Positions 21,240 to 32,937 of a DNA stretch of 64,000 nt are shown in pieces. A model generated the notes under the pieces. The model saw only the letters and a list, made by a program, of their open reading frames with translations. It did not search any database and had not been told where the DNA came from. Where the stretch lies: positions 19,361,814-19,425,813 of the forward strand of contig CM037846.1 of the NCBI GenBank assembly GCA_021234535.1. Reading direction: 5' to 3'. Both the position numbers and the translations under genes were made by a program. Each line of letters begins with the position of its first letter. Positions within the stretch are counted from its first letter, which is position 1. The DNA comes from Stichopus chloronotus (lineage: Eukaryota > Echinodermata > Holothuroidea > Aspidochirotida > Stichopodidae).

Positions 21240-22335
21240 CCATTTATAAATAGGATAAAAAAATGTAACACTAACTATATATGTAAATATCCTAGAGTTA
21301 TCAAACTACCATACGCGGAAAGAAGACAATACGAGATTTTTTTTAGATATTGATCACGTCACTAGGTCAAAGGTCACGTAATCAAAGGTCAAATCGGCAA
21401 ACATGCCCTTAAAATTGTGTCACGATCTTCCCGTAGAAGGTTAGTCGGGTAAAGTTTAAACTTGGTGGCTAGGTGCTCCGGTATGTTGTAAAATGTCCGT
21501 CGGACTGTTATGATATCATAGGTCAAAAGTTAAAGGTCACAGGTCATGTAAACGAAAAACACATGTTTAGCATTATCTCGATGTGTGAATATCCTCGCGT
21601 GATAAAATTATCATAAATAGAATGTCGATAGAACCAGATTTTAAAAAATATTGATTACGTCACGAGTTCAAAGGTCACGTGGTTAAAGGTCAAATTGGCA
21701 AAGTTGCTCTAAAAAGTGTGTCACGATAGACGGTAAGTCGGATAACCTTTTTAAACTTGGTTTCCTTGGTGACTTGGTTCCCCGCTATGTTGTGTAGTAT
21801 CCGCCAGACTGATATGACTTCAAGGGGCAAAAGTCAAGGGTCTCAGGTCATGAAAACAAAAAGAAGATTTTAGCATTTTCTCTACGTGTGAATATCCTAA
21901 GAGTTGTTAAACTACCATATATATACAGCAGAGGAAAGAAGAAAGTTTTGAAAATATTGTTGAGGTCACGTGGTTAAAGGTCAAAATGGTAAAAACGCTT
22001 TGAAAAAATGTGTCACTATCTTCTCTTAGACGATAAATTGGATGCACTTCAAACTTGGCGGGTGGGTGCCTGGGTAAGAGATGTAACGGCCGCCCGACTG
22101 ATAACGTCGAAAGTCGAGGGCAGAGATCATGTTAACTGTGACGCATCATACAGTGTTGGTGGTGGTAGCACATGTTGTCAACATAATTTTTACACATTTG
22201 CCTTTCCATGAATGTGACACCGTATTTCAACCTATACAACCAGTTCTGGGCTAAATGTTTACGTCTGGTAGCAATGTCATTTACCGTACTTTGATAATAC
22301 CTTCACACAGTATATGTTTACAACGTACAGATATA
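21240..22335 (-). repeat. Inverted copy of the 300-bp CRE/E-box/DR1-like arrays
   Basis: Three units on the minus strand: AGGTCACGTAATCAAAGGTC near 21370, AAGGTCACGTGGTTAAAGGT near 21672 and AGGTCACGTGGTTAAAGGTC near 21963 (spacing about 300). The right end (22195-22335) is the reverse complement of 7385-7560, including TTTGCCTTTCCATGAATGTG. It is thus the same element as 7385-8200 in opposite orientation. Confidence 0.6.
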
Positions 22336-22938
22336 TAGTTCTATTGCACAATTTTTTAAGAACTCGAAATGATTACGCACGGTGAAGTAAATGCTGATCC
22401 ACGCATAACGCGCTTTTCACGGCACTCAAGGGATCCACAGTGACGGGCGTGCGAATATGAGGAACACTCTGACAAGCACGCATTTTCTTGGAATATTTTT
22501 GACGTATGCAGGTATTTGTGCAGTTCGACGCTTACGGCGTGTATTGCAGTACTATACAGTGCTTGAGTCGAGTCCACCGAATCCGAGTGGGAGTCATTAC
22601 CTTTTGAGTGCGAGTTCGAGTCCTTACTGACCGAGTCCTAACCCGAGACCGAGTCCTTAAGGTCGAGTCCGAGTCCTCGAGAACACTGCGCAAATATGAC
22701 ACGTACCCTTAGATGTGAAATATGGCAAGATTGCCAACGGAACAGTAGTCGGGGTCATATCTTTAGGGGGAGGGGGTGTGAAGGTCAAAAAATTGCGAGT
22801 AGCTGAATTTTTTTCCACTGCGACAGTTCGGACACTAAGAATACCTGATTAGGCTTTGGTCCAGAATTGTAAAAGTGTGGGGTAGGAGGGGGGAGGCTCT
22901 CGAAAAGGGCACTATAAGGCTCGACGGAAAAAGAGGAA
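22336..22938. repeat. GAGTCC-rich hexamer stretch (about 22563-22685)
   Basis: Between 22563 and 22685 the words GAGTCC, GAGTGCGAGT and CGAGTCC recur about ten times with irregular spacing. This is a degenerate hexamer repeat and not a coding region. Flanking parts show nothing recognised. A G-rich stretch with GGGGGAGGGGG at about 22767-22779 begins the next repeat block. Confidence 0.45.
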
Positions 22939-24370
22939 TTGAGCAATGGCGGGACTATCAAAGCTGAGCGCCACCATTGCTTAGCCTGGAGAAAACATAA
23001 AAAATTGGCTTGTCAACCTCCCCCCCCCCCCCCAAGATGCAGGAAACGGCACTCCCGGTGTAGCCTACTTGAGCTGAATGTACCCAACCTTGCGATAGAG
23101 ATGTTATGTCTGCATATCCTCAATTCATGTGAAAAACAAATCAATGTATGAAAATGGTAATACACATCAGATGGGTTTATGTGATAAAAGATTCATAATG
23201 AATTACGCATCCTTTTCAGTTGTTTTTCTTTGAGTACTTAGCAAATATTTGGGGACTGAACACAAAAGCATACGGGAGCCTGGAAAATTGAGGCAGAGTT
23301 TTTCCCCCGAATTTTGTTACTAACTAGAGGGATTACTAGGAGGAACCACCATGATTGGCGAGTAGCGTATTACAAAGTTGTGTGTGTTACAAACTCACGC
23401 AGATGGACGGAAACTGTTTTCCTAAAGATTCCTTAAAATAGGGATATCATGTCTGCAATTCCTCAAATTATGTAAAAATAAATACTTATGTATGAAAATT
23501 GGTAATACATATCAGGTGGGTTGAGGTGATGCAAGAATCATAATCAATTACGCATCCTTTTCAGTTTTTTTTTCTCTGAGTACTTCACAAATATTACGAG
23601 ACTAAACACATTGGCGTACGGGCGTCTAAAAATCCGAGGGTGTGTTTTGCCCGAATTTTATTTGCCACTAACTAGCGGGATTGCTATCTAAGGGGAGGAC
23701 CACATGAGTGTGCGCGTAGCGTACACGAAAATTTGGGGTTTTACAAACTCCCCATTTAGTCGGAAACGGCTTTTCCCGTTCGTTCCAGGAAGTATGCACT
23801 AAGCCTGAACATATGGATATCATGTCTACAATAAGACAAAATAAAAAAAAAACTATCTATGAAAATAAAAATACATACAAGGGAATTTCCAGCAAAACGT
23901 CTCATGAAGAGTAGTTCAAGATCCTCGACGAAATTTTGGAAAAAAAAACTTTCGTCGGTTAATCTGAAGGTCAACGTGGAGAGAATGTAAACACGAATTA
24001 TCGGGGCACGGTTAGCGTGTAACTAATTTGGATTTGTTGGACGTATAGTCCTTACGTCATTAAGATATCATATGAGGCGCATGTCCAGCGTTTTCAGTAT
24101 GGGTGGGGTCTGGTCGGAGAGGGCAGCACATTAGCACCGCGCGGGCAGGACTAAGCGGAACACCACCGTTAGTTAGTGCGGAGAATAACAGAAAAGATTT
24201 GACTTTACACGCCCAAACATGGCCAGGAACGGCTTTTCCTGGGTGTCTTGGGCTGTATGTACCAAGCCATGGAATAGGGTATCATCTCTCTGCAATTTCT
24301 GAATTAAAGAGACAAACAATTTCGTGGAAAACTGTAATAGTTTGGATTGCTCGAATTCATAGTCTTTAAG
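22939..24370 (+). repeat. Four diverged tandem copies (340-460 bp) of a hAT-related repeat body
   Basis: Recurring landmarks, in order, are TAAGCGGAGCGCCACCATTG-like, GCGCGTAGCGTA, AGGAAACGGCNTTTCC, GAGCTGAATGTACCCAACCT-like and ATATCATGTCTGCAAT. The last lies near 23097, 23438, 23812 and 24273, so the spacing grows from about 341 to about 461. The same body occurs singly at about 42355-42520 and inside the hAT-like element 44172-45260. A C run of 14 sits near 23021. No protein is encoded. Confidence 0.55.
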
Positions 24371-24895
24371 CTGTGGTTATATCAGAAACAGTTAATTTAA
24401 CAGTTTCTACTTTCTAACGATGTCGCTTTCTTTATCTTTCTGGGAAATCTTTTTTGGGTTGTAAGGGGGGGGGGGGGGCGGAGGTGCAGCTAACCCCTTT
24501 TTAAAGACATTTGTCCCTCAGGCCACCAGGTGACCTTAGATTCAATCTTGTGCAATATTTGGCGTCTGTGTTCATAAAGTGTTCTAGACGGAGTAATGAA
24601 AAATTCCAACTGATATTTCAGAGTCTCCGACTGTTGTCGCTCTTATAATTATCGGCGGAGGGGTGACACAATACCACTCACCCAAACCTTAGATAGACCT
24701 GGTACCAAAAGTAAAAAAATTAGACATAGCTTCATTGTCGAAACATTCATTCAAAGTGTTGGTCAGTTGTTAGTCCAAAAAATAGAAAAGACCACTCCAC
24801 TAATTAAAAGTAAAAATGCAATACATTTGGGACTGAAAACTATGCAGGCGGCTAAGTGACGAGCGGCACAGACAGTGAGCCTTTTGAAATAACTG
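24371..24895. other. Non-coding, G run and a single unit of the 38-39 kb repeat
   Basis: A G run of about 13 lies near 24466. About 24535-24640 matches the 190-bp repeat of 38.4-39.3 kb (TTGTGCAATATTTGGCGTCT, AAAAATTCCAACTGATATTT). No gene was recognised. Confidence 0.4.
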
Positions 24896-25093
24896 CAATC
24901 TTGGACAAAATTGTTGGGACACTTTGTCGTACGTTGCAAATATAATACTGAATTTTAGGTGAGAGGATAACATGAAACCCCGCGCCATTTTCCAATGTTG
25001 CGCTAAAGAAGTGAATGTACCCTTTGAACAGAAATCCTATAGCCAACACTGAACGGGGGCGCGGGGTGTCCCAAGGTATTTTGTACAAGATTG
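24896..25093. mobile_element. 198-bp MITE with inverted ends CAATCTTGGACAAAATTG
   Basis: The left end CAATCTTGGACAAAATTGTT plus GGGACAC is answered by GTGTCCC..ATTTTGTACAAGATTG on the right. The interior has GCGCCATTTTCCAATGTTGC. A half copy in opposite orientation follows at 25874-26032. No clear target duplication was found. Confidence 0.55.
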
Positions 25094-25873
25094 TCTGAGT
25101 TTTTTGGGAGCAATTTTGGAGCGAAATTTTGAAAGAAAATTGAACATTTTTGGACAAGGTGCATCATAAAAATTAGTTATCGGGGCCTCTGGGTCTGGGG
25201 ATTTTCAAATGAAAGTATTCTGAATTTCGACTATGAACATAACAAGTTTAATTTTAATTTTGGGGGTTTATTTGTATATGTTTTGTTGGAAAGGAGCGAT
25301 CATGAATGAATAGATTGTTTCATGGTTTTGTATGCGGACAGAAATAGTTGCGTTTAGAAATAACATTGATGGGCAGCTGTTACATTGCGTTGCAACAGGA
25401 GTGTTACTGCAATTGAAGAATGCTGGTAGGAATCCAGGTTATAATATATTCTGAAGTAGCTCCACGCTCTACCAAAATGCGTTAAAGTCAGAACTGTAGA
25501 TTCAGCTTAATGTTAAAATAAATGGTAGAACGTTAGTAAAGGCTGGTGTTTTACCTTTTCGGTCGCTAAATCAAGATTTGTGACTGCAATTTTTACATTG
25601 CATGAAGCTGGTAACACATGTAATCTTCAGTTTTGTAATCTACGCAATTTTTCCACGGGTTGCTTAAATTTTCCTGTCAAAACATTTGGTAGAACGTGGG
25701 TTTCATTAACCTATACTGTCGGACGCTGTTGTTAGGTCTAAGTCAGATTGGATGGGGAGGCCGGGGTTCGATTAACGGCATGACCATAGTGTTTTACACT
25801 GCTCAATTATCCATTTATAAACTCAAATGTTTGTCAACTTCTCATTTTTCAGTCATTCATATATAACATAACC
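25094..25873. other. Non-coding stretch
   Basis: No gene or repeat was recognised. The phrase GGCCGGGGTTCGATTAACGGC near 25760 resembles a tRNA T-arm, but no cloverleaf can be drawn around it. Confidence 0.35.
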
Positions 25874-26032
25874 GTTCAATGTTGGCTATAGGATTGCTGT
25901 TCAAAGGGTACATTCACTTCTATAGCGCAACATTGGAAAGTGGCGCGGGGTTTCATGTTATCTTCTCACCTAAAATTCAGTATTATATTTGCAACGTACG
26001 ACAAAGTGTCCCAACAATTTTGTCCAAGATTG
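25874..26032 (-). mobile_element. Half copy of the 24896-25093 MITE, inverted
   Basis: The reverse complement of about 24896-25055 reappears with over nine of ten bases matching by eye. It ends TTTTGTCCAAGATTG at 26032. The other half is missing. The two form an inverted pair about 0.8 kb apart. Confidence 0.6.
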
Positions 26033-26098
26033 TAGCCTATGTTAGAAACATTCAAAGTCCAAGTCTAGTTGATATTATTTGTCCAATTTATTTTTCAG

Positions 26099-26223
26099 AA
26101 TACGAGCAGCTGTTGCTAATGGTCACTGCTAGGCTTGTGACAGACTGTGTGACAGAATTGTTTCCACAAGATGATGGTCAGAGAGAATCCCTTTCAAGTG
26201 GACTCATGACAAGGGTCAGCTGA
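26099..26223 (+). CDS. Possible exon of an unknown protein
   Basis: A pyrimidine-rich run ending TTATTTTTCAG (26098) is followed by 41 protein-like codons and TGA. They include LLMVTARLVTDCVTELFPQD and SSGLMTR. The open frame extends upstream through the MITE half copy, which suggests that only the part after the acceptor could be coding. No poly-A signal follows before the LINE tail at 26264, and no donor is convincing. It may be a relic cut by the LINE insertion. I do not recognise the family. Confidence 0.22.
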
Positions 26224-26263
26224 AAATGAATAGGTACTACATGATGTGTTATCGTGGAGGTTC

Positions 26264-29200
26264 GGCAATTGATTTTGATTTGATTTTTGATAACATTTAT
26301 TTGAGTCATTCCCTGGATTTACATGTACACAATTCAGAAAATAATACAACGAATCAAAACTTAAGAGAGACTCAGGAGGAAACTAAAAAAGCTCCATAGA
26401 GGTTGTAAAAAGAGCCCTCCGTAGAAGAAAAAATATAATAACAATGATAGGGTTTACAAAGGAAAAGAGATTACAGAAAAACCAACAGGAAAAATCAGAG
26501 AAGAAAAGTCAGCTACGAAGGTTTAGTTATGAGAAAAACTTTCAACGATTTCTTAAGTAGGTGACTAAGAGTGACACCGTTGAATGCTAACTGGGAGGGA
26601 GTTCCAAAGAAGGGAAGTTCATTAAAACGAATTGTTTGTTGCGAGGATGTTACCCTAAATGAGGGAATAGAAAGAGAATTGATGGCACCTGTAAAGCGTG
26701 TGTGTGACTGTGTGTCTCATGTCGAGAGTGAAACATGGGTTTGAAGATATTTGGCAGATTATTGTTATACCAGGAGTATATAAAAATACAAATTTGGTGG
26801 CGATAAATATCGTTTACATGGAGAATGTTGAATTCTGAAAACACATCACAGGTGGTTTGAGACGGATGATAATATAGCTATAAGGTGGAGAGCTCTCTTC
26901 TGAAGAACTAAGAGGGGATAAATCCTGGAACAATACATGCCACCCCAAAGAAGAGCACAATATGTGGATGAATCAGACTATTATATACACAGAGTGAAAA
27001 GGATCTTACAAGGAAGGATAGTGGTTCAACCGGGCTATCATTCTAACGTTCTTTGAGATGGTTTTGGAGATGGCCTGAATGTGATCGTTCCAAGTGAGGT
27101 GACTATCAATAAAACACCGAGAAACTTAACCGATTTACAAAGGGGGACCTCAGTGCCACAGCAACCAATGCTACGAATGGGGGGGGGGGGGGTCTGGCAG
27201 CCTATTAGGAGTACTGAAAAGAATCGATGCGGCTTTGTTTACATTCAATAATGACTTATTTGCAAAAAAAAAAAAAAACATGTACGTACTTTGAATAATT
27301 CATTGCTAACAATATGCATTAAAGTCTTAGAACCTTCATGGGAGCAGAAAATATTAGTATCATCAGCGTACAAGATTAAGTGTAACTTGTCACTAACCTT
27401 ACGTAGATCATTAATGTAAAGGGAAGAGGCCCAAGAATGGAGCCTTGAGGGACACCACAATCAATAGGTGGGCAATTTGAATGTTCATTACGAATAACTA
27501 CAAATTGTTTTCTGTCACTTAAATAGCTCCTTATAGAACACCTCGGGCACAGTAGTAAGCTAATATACTAAGTAGTGTTTTATGATGTAGACAATCAAAT
27601 GCCTTGGAGAGGTCAAGAAATGTTCCAGAGACAATGTTTCTTTTCAAAAGCATTGGTCAACAAATCCGTTAAATGTAAAAGAGCATGTGTAGTTGAGCAA
27701 CCTGGAAGAAAGCCAAACTAAAAATCATACAACAGGTCAAACTTAACTAAAAAATTATACAATCTATCAAACACTAACTTCTCAATAATTTTGAAAAAAA
27801 CATGGCAACATAGATATAGGCCTATAGTTACTTATAACATTCCTATTTCTATTCTTAAATACACGCATAACGCGGGCAATTTTGAGAGCTTTGGGAACAA
27901 TACCGTACCCTGCTAAAGCAATAGATTAAAGACGTGAACTAAAAGATCACTTATCAGAGGAGCAACAACTTTTACCACTTTTGGCGGTATTTCATCAGGA
28001 CCTGCAACTGAGTTTTTAAGACTTAAGATAATACGGAGAACTTCGTCATGGTTGGTTGTAACAAGGTAAATAGAGTTTGAATTTGGAGAGCTGAGATAAT
28101 GACCAAAGGAAGTAGTGGAAACCTCAGGAATACTGCTTTGAATTCTTGTGCAAACAGAAGTCAAAAATCGTTAACAGCATCACCAATACCAAGGGAGACT
28201 CGGATAGTAGTACCATTGTGACTTATTTCCTCAATAGGCTTATCCTCATTCTTTCCATGAATAATTGAATTGTTTTCTTGATATCATTCTTACAGTTATC
28301 AAACATTTCATTGTAATAAATTCTCTTTGCAACTCTAATAACAGTGGTAAATCGATTGCGGAAAGGTTTGTAAGCAGTAAAGCTCTCACTGGTTCGTTTT
28401 CGAACATACTTCTTGTATAGCTTATGCTTAGTTTTGCAAGAGTTTGCAATGCTTGTTGACATCCAAAACTGGCTTCTGCTGTTATTAAATCATTCTTACG
28501 ATTTAGAGAATCTGGGAAGCAATAATCAAAGTGCCGAAGAAAAATAGAAACAAACTTATTAAAAGGCATCCTCAACATGGTTTTCAAGGTACACATTTTG
28601 CCAATTCTCGTTTGAAATTACATCCTGAAAATAAAGTGAGATGTTACGTTGAGTATACTTCCTACAGTATGATACAGTATTCCTTATTTTTTCTCTGGCA
28701 AGATGAATCAATAATAGTGAAAACGGGGCAATGATCAGAGATACCCAGAATTCCAGGGGTACATCATGGTTGATTAATATTGGTTAACATGATACCAAGA
28801 AGATAAGCTGAATTGGCAGTGACTCTGGTAGGAAGGGTGTGGAAAATTTCGAATGCGTTATAATGTACAAAATTCATAAACTTATTAGTATCACCACCAT
28901 CCGTATTCATTAAGTTACAATTAAAATCATCCATTAGAACACAACCCTTGCTGTATGCTTCAATTGATTCGAAAACCGGAGTCAGCTATCGTAACGTTAG
29001 AATTAATGCCTATGGGACAATAAATCCCTCCAACCAGTACAGAAGAATGGGGAGATATCACTAGCTCAATAAAAATGGATTCAAGGACTCCTAAGAATAT
29101 ACTCAAGTCTGGTCTAACATTAAGGTAGTCGTAATTTTCATTGATGTAAAAAGCAACATCACCCCCCCCCCCCTTCCAACCCTAGAGGAATATTCAATCT

Positions 29201-29894
29201 TGTAACCTTGCAGATCATACACAGAGAATACAGTGTCTCATTATCCCGGAGCCAAGTTTCAATTACACCAATGGCAGTAAATAAATTATTAATTGAACTG
29301 AGGGAGATTTGTAATTTGTCGAAATTGCTATTCAAAGATCTAGCATTGATGTGATAGAATGACAAACGATTATTTATAGAAGATTATAATTTTTCATTTA
29401 CAGCACTGTAGTCATAATATTACTATCAACGTAGGGAGGCTCCTGATCAGAAGAGAATGGATTACCAACACTGCCCGAATAGGAGACACTTTGTTTGGTT
29501 TGAATGGATTGCATACAATACAGGTAAGATCATCAATTGTGAAAAGCGAAGAACTATTCAGACAGGCAGTGTGACAATTAATAAGCACTGGACAATAACA
29601 ACATTTCCCAGAAGATAAAGGTTGACTCTTGTAAAGAAGTTGAACTCAAGCAACAAAGATGAAAAAGGATACCATGACTACTGACTAAATAAACCAAAGT
29701 ACAAGACAAACAAAGATGGAGCGGACGGATGACAACGAAACCGACGAAAAATGAAGATATTCAGATAGGCTTAAAAGATCCTATTGGATATGATAATTAA
29801 ACCAGCGTTCTTGAAGAACTCCAATGAATAGATGTTAACAAAGTAGAATTGTATCTTCAGTGAACGGGAAGTTGGAGGGTTGCGAAAATGACAA
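26264..29894 (-). pseudogene. LINE retrotransposon, ORF2 (zinc finger, endonuclease, RT), decayed
   Basis: Reading on the minus strand from high to low coordinates: near 29530-29610 a cysteine/histidine cluster (CCYCPVLINCHTACL.., then CIVCNPF). At 29159-29365 an APE-type endonuclease start (HINARSLNSNFDKL, ETWL). Near 28930 a DDFN motif. At 28223-28462 the linker. At 27913-28164 RT block SVAGPDEIPP. At 27245-27460 the catalytic box [10 protein letters not shown] then YADDTN. The 3' end at 26264 has AATAAA-like sequence and an ATCAAA-rich tail. Stops and frameshifts are frequent, so it is inactive. The clade is probably CR1/L2-like. Its ORF1 appears at 31560-32420, displaced by the element 29895-31458. 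Confidence 0.8.
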
Positions 29895-30272
29895 TAGGGA
29901 GCTTTCGATTGATATTTCCACTAGTCGACTGCTACGATTGTTACGTCATTTTCGAGCCTATGCGCATGCGTCACGTCGTCACCCTCGTCCACTACACAAA
30001 TCAAGAACGCGTAAACCGTCGTTTTGCCGTCCTCGATGGTTAGGGCTTTTGAACCAACTCTATCGCCATTTTTCCCATACTCCGGGCGCACAGCGCTTTC
30101 CATACTTACAGAACGTCTGAAAATATGTGACGTCAGTACATTTACATATTTCGCGGTTGATTTGACGCGTGACCGGCCGGCCGGGGATCGCTGTCTGCTG
30201 CCTGCCTGAGCTGCGTTATATGCATAACATGACAGTGCGTGTCAATTGTCATGATTTTCGACTGCTCAGGAA

Positions 30273-30359
30273 ATGGCCAAACCCAATTCTTCTGACGGTT
30301 TTGCTGGCGATGTTGAAGAGGCTTTCAGGCTCCTGCGGCAGCATGGATTAAACGCTTAA
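30273..30359 (+). CDS. Small ORF just inside the left TIR, perhaps a transposase N-terminus
   Basis: ATG in good context (AAATGGCC) starts 28 codons, MAKPNSSDGFAGDVEEAFRL and so on, ending LRQHGLNA and a stop. It follows a GC-rich leader (GGCCGGCCGGGG, about 30173-30185), which is unlike the AT-rich surroundings and could be the element's promoter. The composition is protein-like, but I know no match. It may be the truncated first exon of the element's own gene. Confidence 0.25.
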   Translation: MAKPNSSDGFAGDVEEAFRLLRQHGLNA

Positions 30360-30536
30360 ATTCAATACTGTGCGTACTCTGGGCGAAAAGAAATTTCGGC
30401 AAAACAGGTTAGGTCCTAATCAGAATTTCAGAAGTACTGTAAGCTCACACAGTACAATTCGAATTTTCTTTTTTTTTTTCAAATTTTCCAAATTCCGTTA
30501 CAGTCAGCTAATTAAGGAAGTATTGCAGGAAGTATT

Positions 30537-30690
30537 ATTGAGTTTGCTGACGATACTAATTTGTTTTCTAAGGTCCATTGTGAAGGTGATGTTGCTTGTT
30601 TGCGGAAAGATTTGGATATGGTGTACAAATGGTCAGAGGACTTGCTTGGACAAGTTCTCGGATCATTGAATATCTCCTCTGCCATTTTAT
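30537..30690 (+). pseudogene. Reverse transcriptase scrap (FADD box)
   Basis: The + frame from 30537 reads IEFADDTNLFSKV, then a DLD..YKWSEDL block, as in the catalytic and following segment of LINE reverse transcriptases. Nothing else of RT is seen around it. It is on the opposite strand to the large LINE and inside the TIR element, so it is a separate, older or captured fragment. Confidence 0.5.
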
Positions 30691-31458
30691 CATTTTCAGT
30701 ATACTGTAGGCTTAGTTTGTAACAACTCAGTTGCTCCTGTTTTCCCGGATATTTCCCACTTCAAAATTTCACTCGGTTTCTGCTTTGTTACAGTACTAAT
30801 CACCGCAGTACCCACTATTTCCAAAAATGCAAGGAGCTTACTGATGAAAAGTTTTGCCATGCATACTGTAGGCTAATGCCAAAGAACTTTCTTCTCAGGA
30901 GGCCCTGTACATATTGTCCCTCCTCCTGTGTGGAACTTTGAACATAAGAAATCACAATAGCCTACTACATGTTTCGTCAGTCTTACTCTTATTTCCTCTT
31001 TAGCTTATAATACCGCCGGTATATTTTACAACTTTAAATACATGAAGGCAGACGAAGGTATATGTGAAAGTCTCATATGATTTGAACAATGTATTCGAAC
31101 ACTCCTAGAACATTTGTGGTACGTAATTTGAGAAACCATTCATGAAATTATTTATGTTATGAACAAAATGTGCATTTGTTTACTATCCTTTGTTTACGTA
31201 TAAGCGCAAGCCGATTGGTTCACGAAGCACTTGAAATCGAGGACACCCGTAGCTGCCAAGCGATGTAAGTATAACCGTAGTATGAGCGAGTTGCTGTCGG
31301 CGTAGTATGAAATAACTGGCGATAGTTTTGGCTCAAAAGCCCTAACCGTCCTCGATTTGGAGAGTGGACGAGGGAGACGTGACGCATGCGCATAGGCTCA
31401 AAAATGACGTAGCAATCGTAGCAGTCTACTATTGGACGTATCAATCGAAAGCTCCCTA

Positions 31459-32420
31459 ATGCTGGCAGGACAGGAGCTGTTCAGTGTGACTGTACACAAC
31501 AGGAAGATTGCAAAATATGGCATCCAAGAAGTTTAATCTGTCGAGAAAATTAATAATTAAATCCTCTTCAGGTCAGCAGGGCGGACGATTTTCCTCCTGC
31601 GTCCACCTTCCGCTATAGCAAATATATTGCCATCGGATGTCCATGAACGTTTGACATTACGGTTCCTGCGGGCACTAGTAAAAAGTTCTTGTCGTTTTGC
31701 GGTTAGATTTTCGTTGATATAGATCCCCGTTCCTTTTAGTTGTACCCGAGCCTGGAAGAAACTGTTACGACTGTTATAGGCTATGTGCTGAACTTAACAA
31801 TTATGTCCCTTGGCTTGCCAATGCTTTCTTCGGATTGGTTGGGTCGGGGTTTAGGAGAGATCCTAGGGATCAATCTGGTCCATGGAAATGTTAATATTAA
31901 CTTTTCCTTTGCTAAATTGACAATTAAATCGTCTGTACTTGCCTCATCGGTAGTTTCAGGAATAGCATGGATGCGAAGGCAGTTTCGTCTTGAATATTGC
32001 TCTGGAGCATCAAGCAGGGATTGAACAGAAGACATCTTGTGCCTGACAGAACTAATTTGCTCCAAGACCTCGTTAATTTGAGCTTGCTTTTTTTTCCAGT
32101 TCGATTTGGGAGACTTAGTGGAGGTCATTGCAATTTTTTTCCTTTACGGCTTCCGCAATGGCAGGGACAAGAGAGTCAACCAAGCTGGAGTGAAAAGTGT
32201 TGGATAGGAGTGCTTCTTTAATGTCATTGGGGATCACGTCAGTCATATTCTCGAGTTTAGATGTTGACTGGCACCTGAAGGTGTAGGTCCTACGTTAGGC
32301 AGACGCCCAAAGATCATGGCGACTTGCGTCTTGACGGATACCGACTTGACGTTGAGCCTTTCCCTTAATTTGTCGGCATTTTGACCGAAAATTACGGATT
32401 ACAACGATGAAATGAATAGA
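31459..32420 (-). pseudogene. LINE ORF1 (coiled coil plus RRM-type domain), decayed
   Basis: The minus-strand frame 32128-31781 carries a coiled-coil-like stretch (INEVLEQISSVRHKMSSVQS), then EQYSRRNCLRIHAIPE, the start of the L1-like ORF1 RNA-binding domain, and KPRDIIVKF. Lower down, 31740-31560, come KGTGIYINE and WTSDGNIFAIA, the C-terminal part of the same domain. One or more frameshifts, including one at an A run near 32130, break it. Order and strand fit ORF1 of the LINE at 26264-29894. Nothing excludes a different LINE copy. Confidence 0.65.
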
Positions 32421-32933
32421 AAGCACTGGCTGATTAACAGAAGCAACTGGTTTTGCAGTAAACTTGGATTTTGTTTATCTTTCATAAAACTGTTTAAAAA
32501 CGTCTTCACCTGTTGGCGGCGTCTTTCGAATGCGTATTGGGGTTGTATTGGGGTTGGGCATTTGGGATGGCATGGGGTACGTGGGGCATGTAGTGGGGTC
32601 GTGGGTCACTTGGTGGGGGGGGGCTATGATAAATGTTCTTGGAAGAACCTATATCTGAAAAATAATGAGATATATGAGTTTCCTTTCCAAAGTCTGGATT
32701 AACAGGAAATAAGATAATTAAATATTATCTTTCATTGGTTTACATTGTTTAGTAAGTGAACCACTTTGCTATTACTGAAACTGTTAAATACGTCAGAAAA
32801 CCTTACCTATTTTATTGAAAGCAGAATAAAAAAATTCCTTAAACATAGCATGTTGCTGGTGAATCCTGTCACACTTCTCAATTTTCGTCAAGATCTCATT
32901 TTCCACCTTTGCCTATAGGGTTCGCTTCGCATC
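32421..32933. other. Non-coding stretch
   Basis: The open frame near 32412-32702 is not recognised. GGGGTTGTATTGGGGTTGGG is a short local duplication. No repeat was assigned. Confidence 0.35.
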
Positions 32934-32937
32934 TTAA

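Larger units (their letters stand above)
29895..31458 (+). mobile_element. 1.56-kb TIR DNA element inserted in the LINE at a TA
   Basis: The ends are inverted for about 110 bases and more loosely for about 200: TAGGGAGCTTTCGATTGATA on the left, its reverse complement ending at 31458 on the right. Inside both arms are GACTGCTACGATTG, GAGCCTATGCGCATGCGTCA and CCCTCGTCCACT. TA at each end may be the target duplication, as in Tc1/mariner-like insertion, but it could also be part of the TIR. The element separates the ORF1 and ORF2 parts of a minus-strand LINE, so it came later. A 28-codon ORF (30273-30359) and an RT scrap (30537-30690) lie inside. Confidence 0.7.

Noticed and set aside
25755..25785. 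tRNA-like T-arm GGGGTTCGATTA
   Set aside because: No matching acceptor stem, D-arm or A box within 90 bases upstream.
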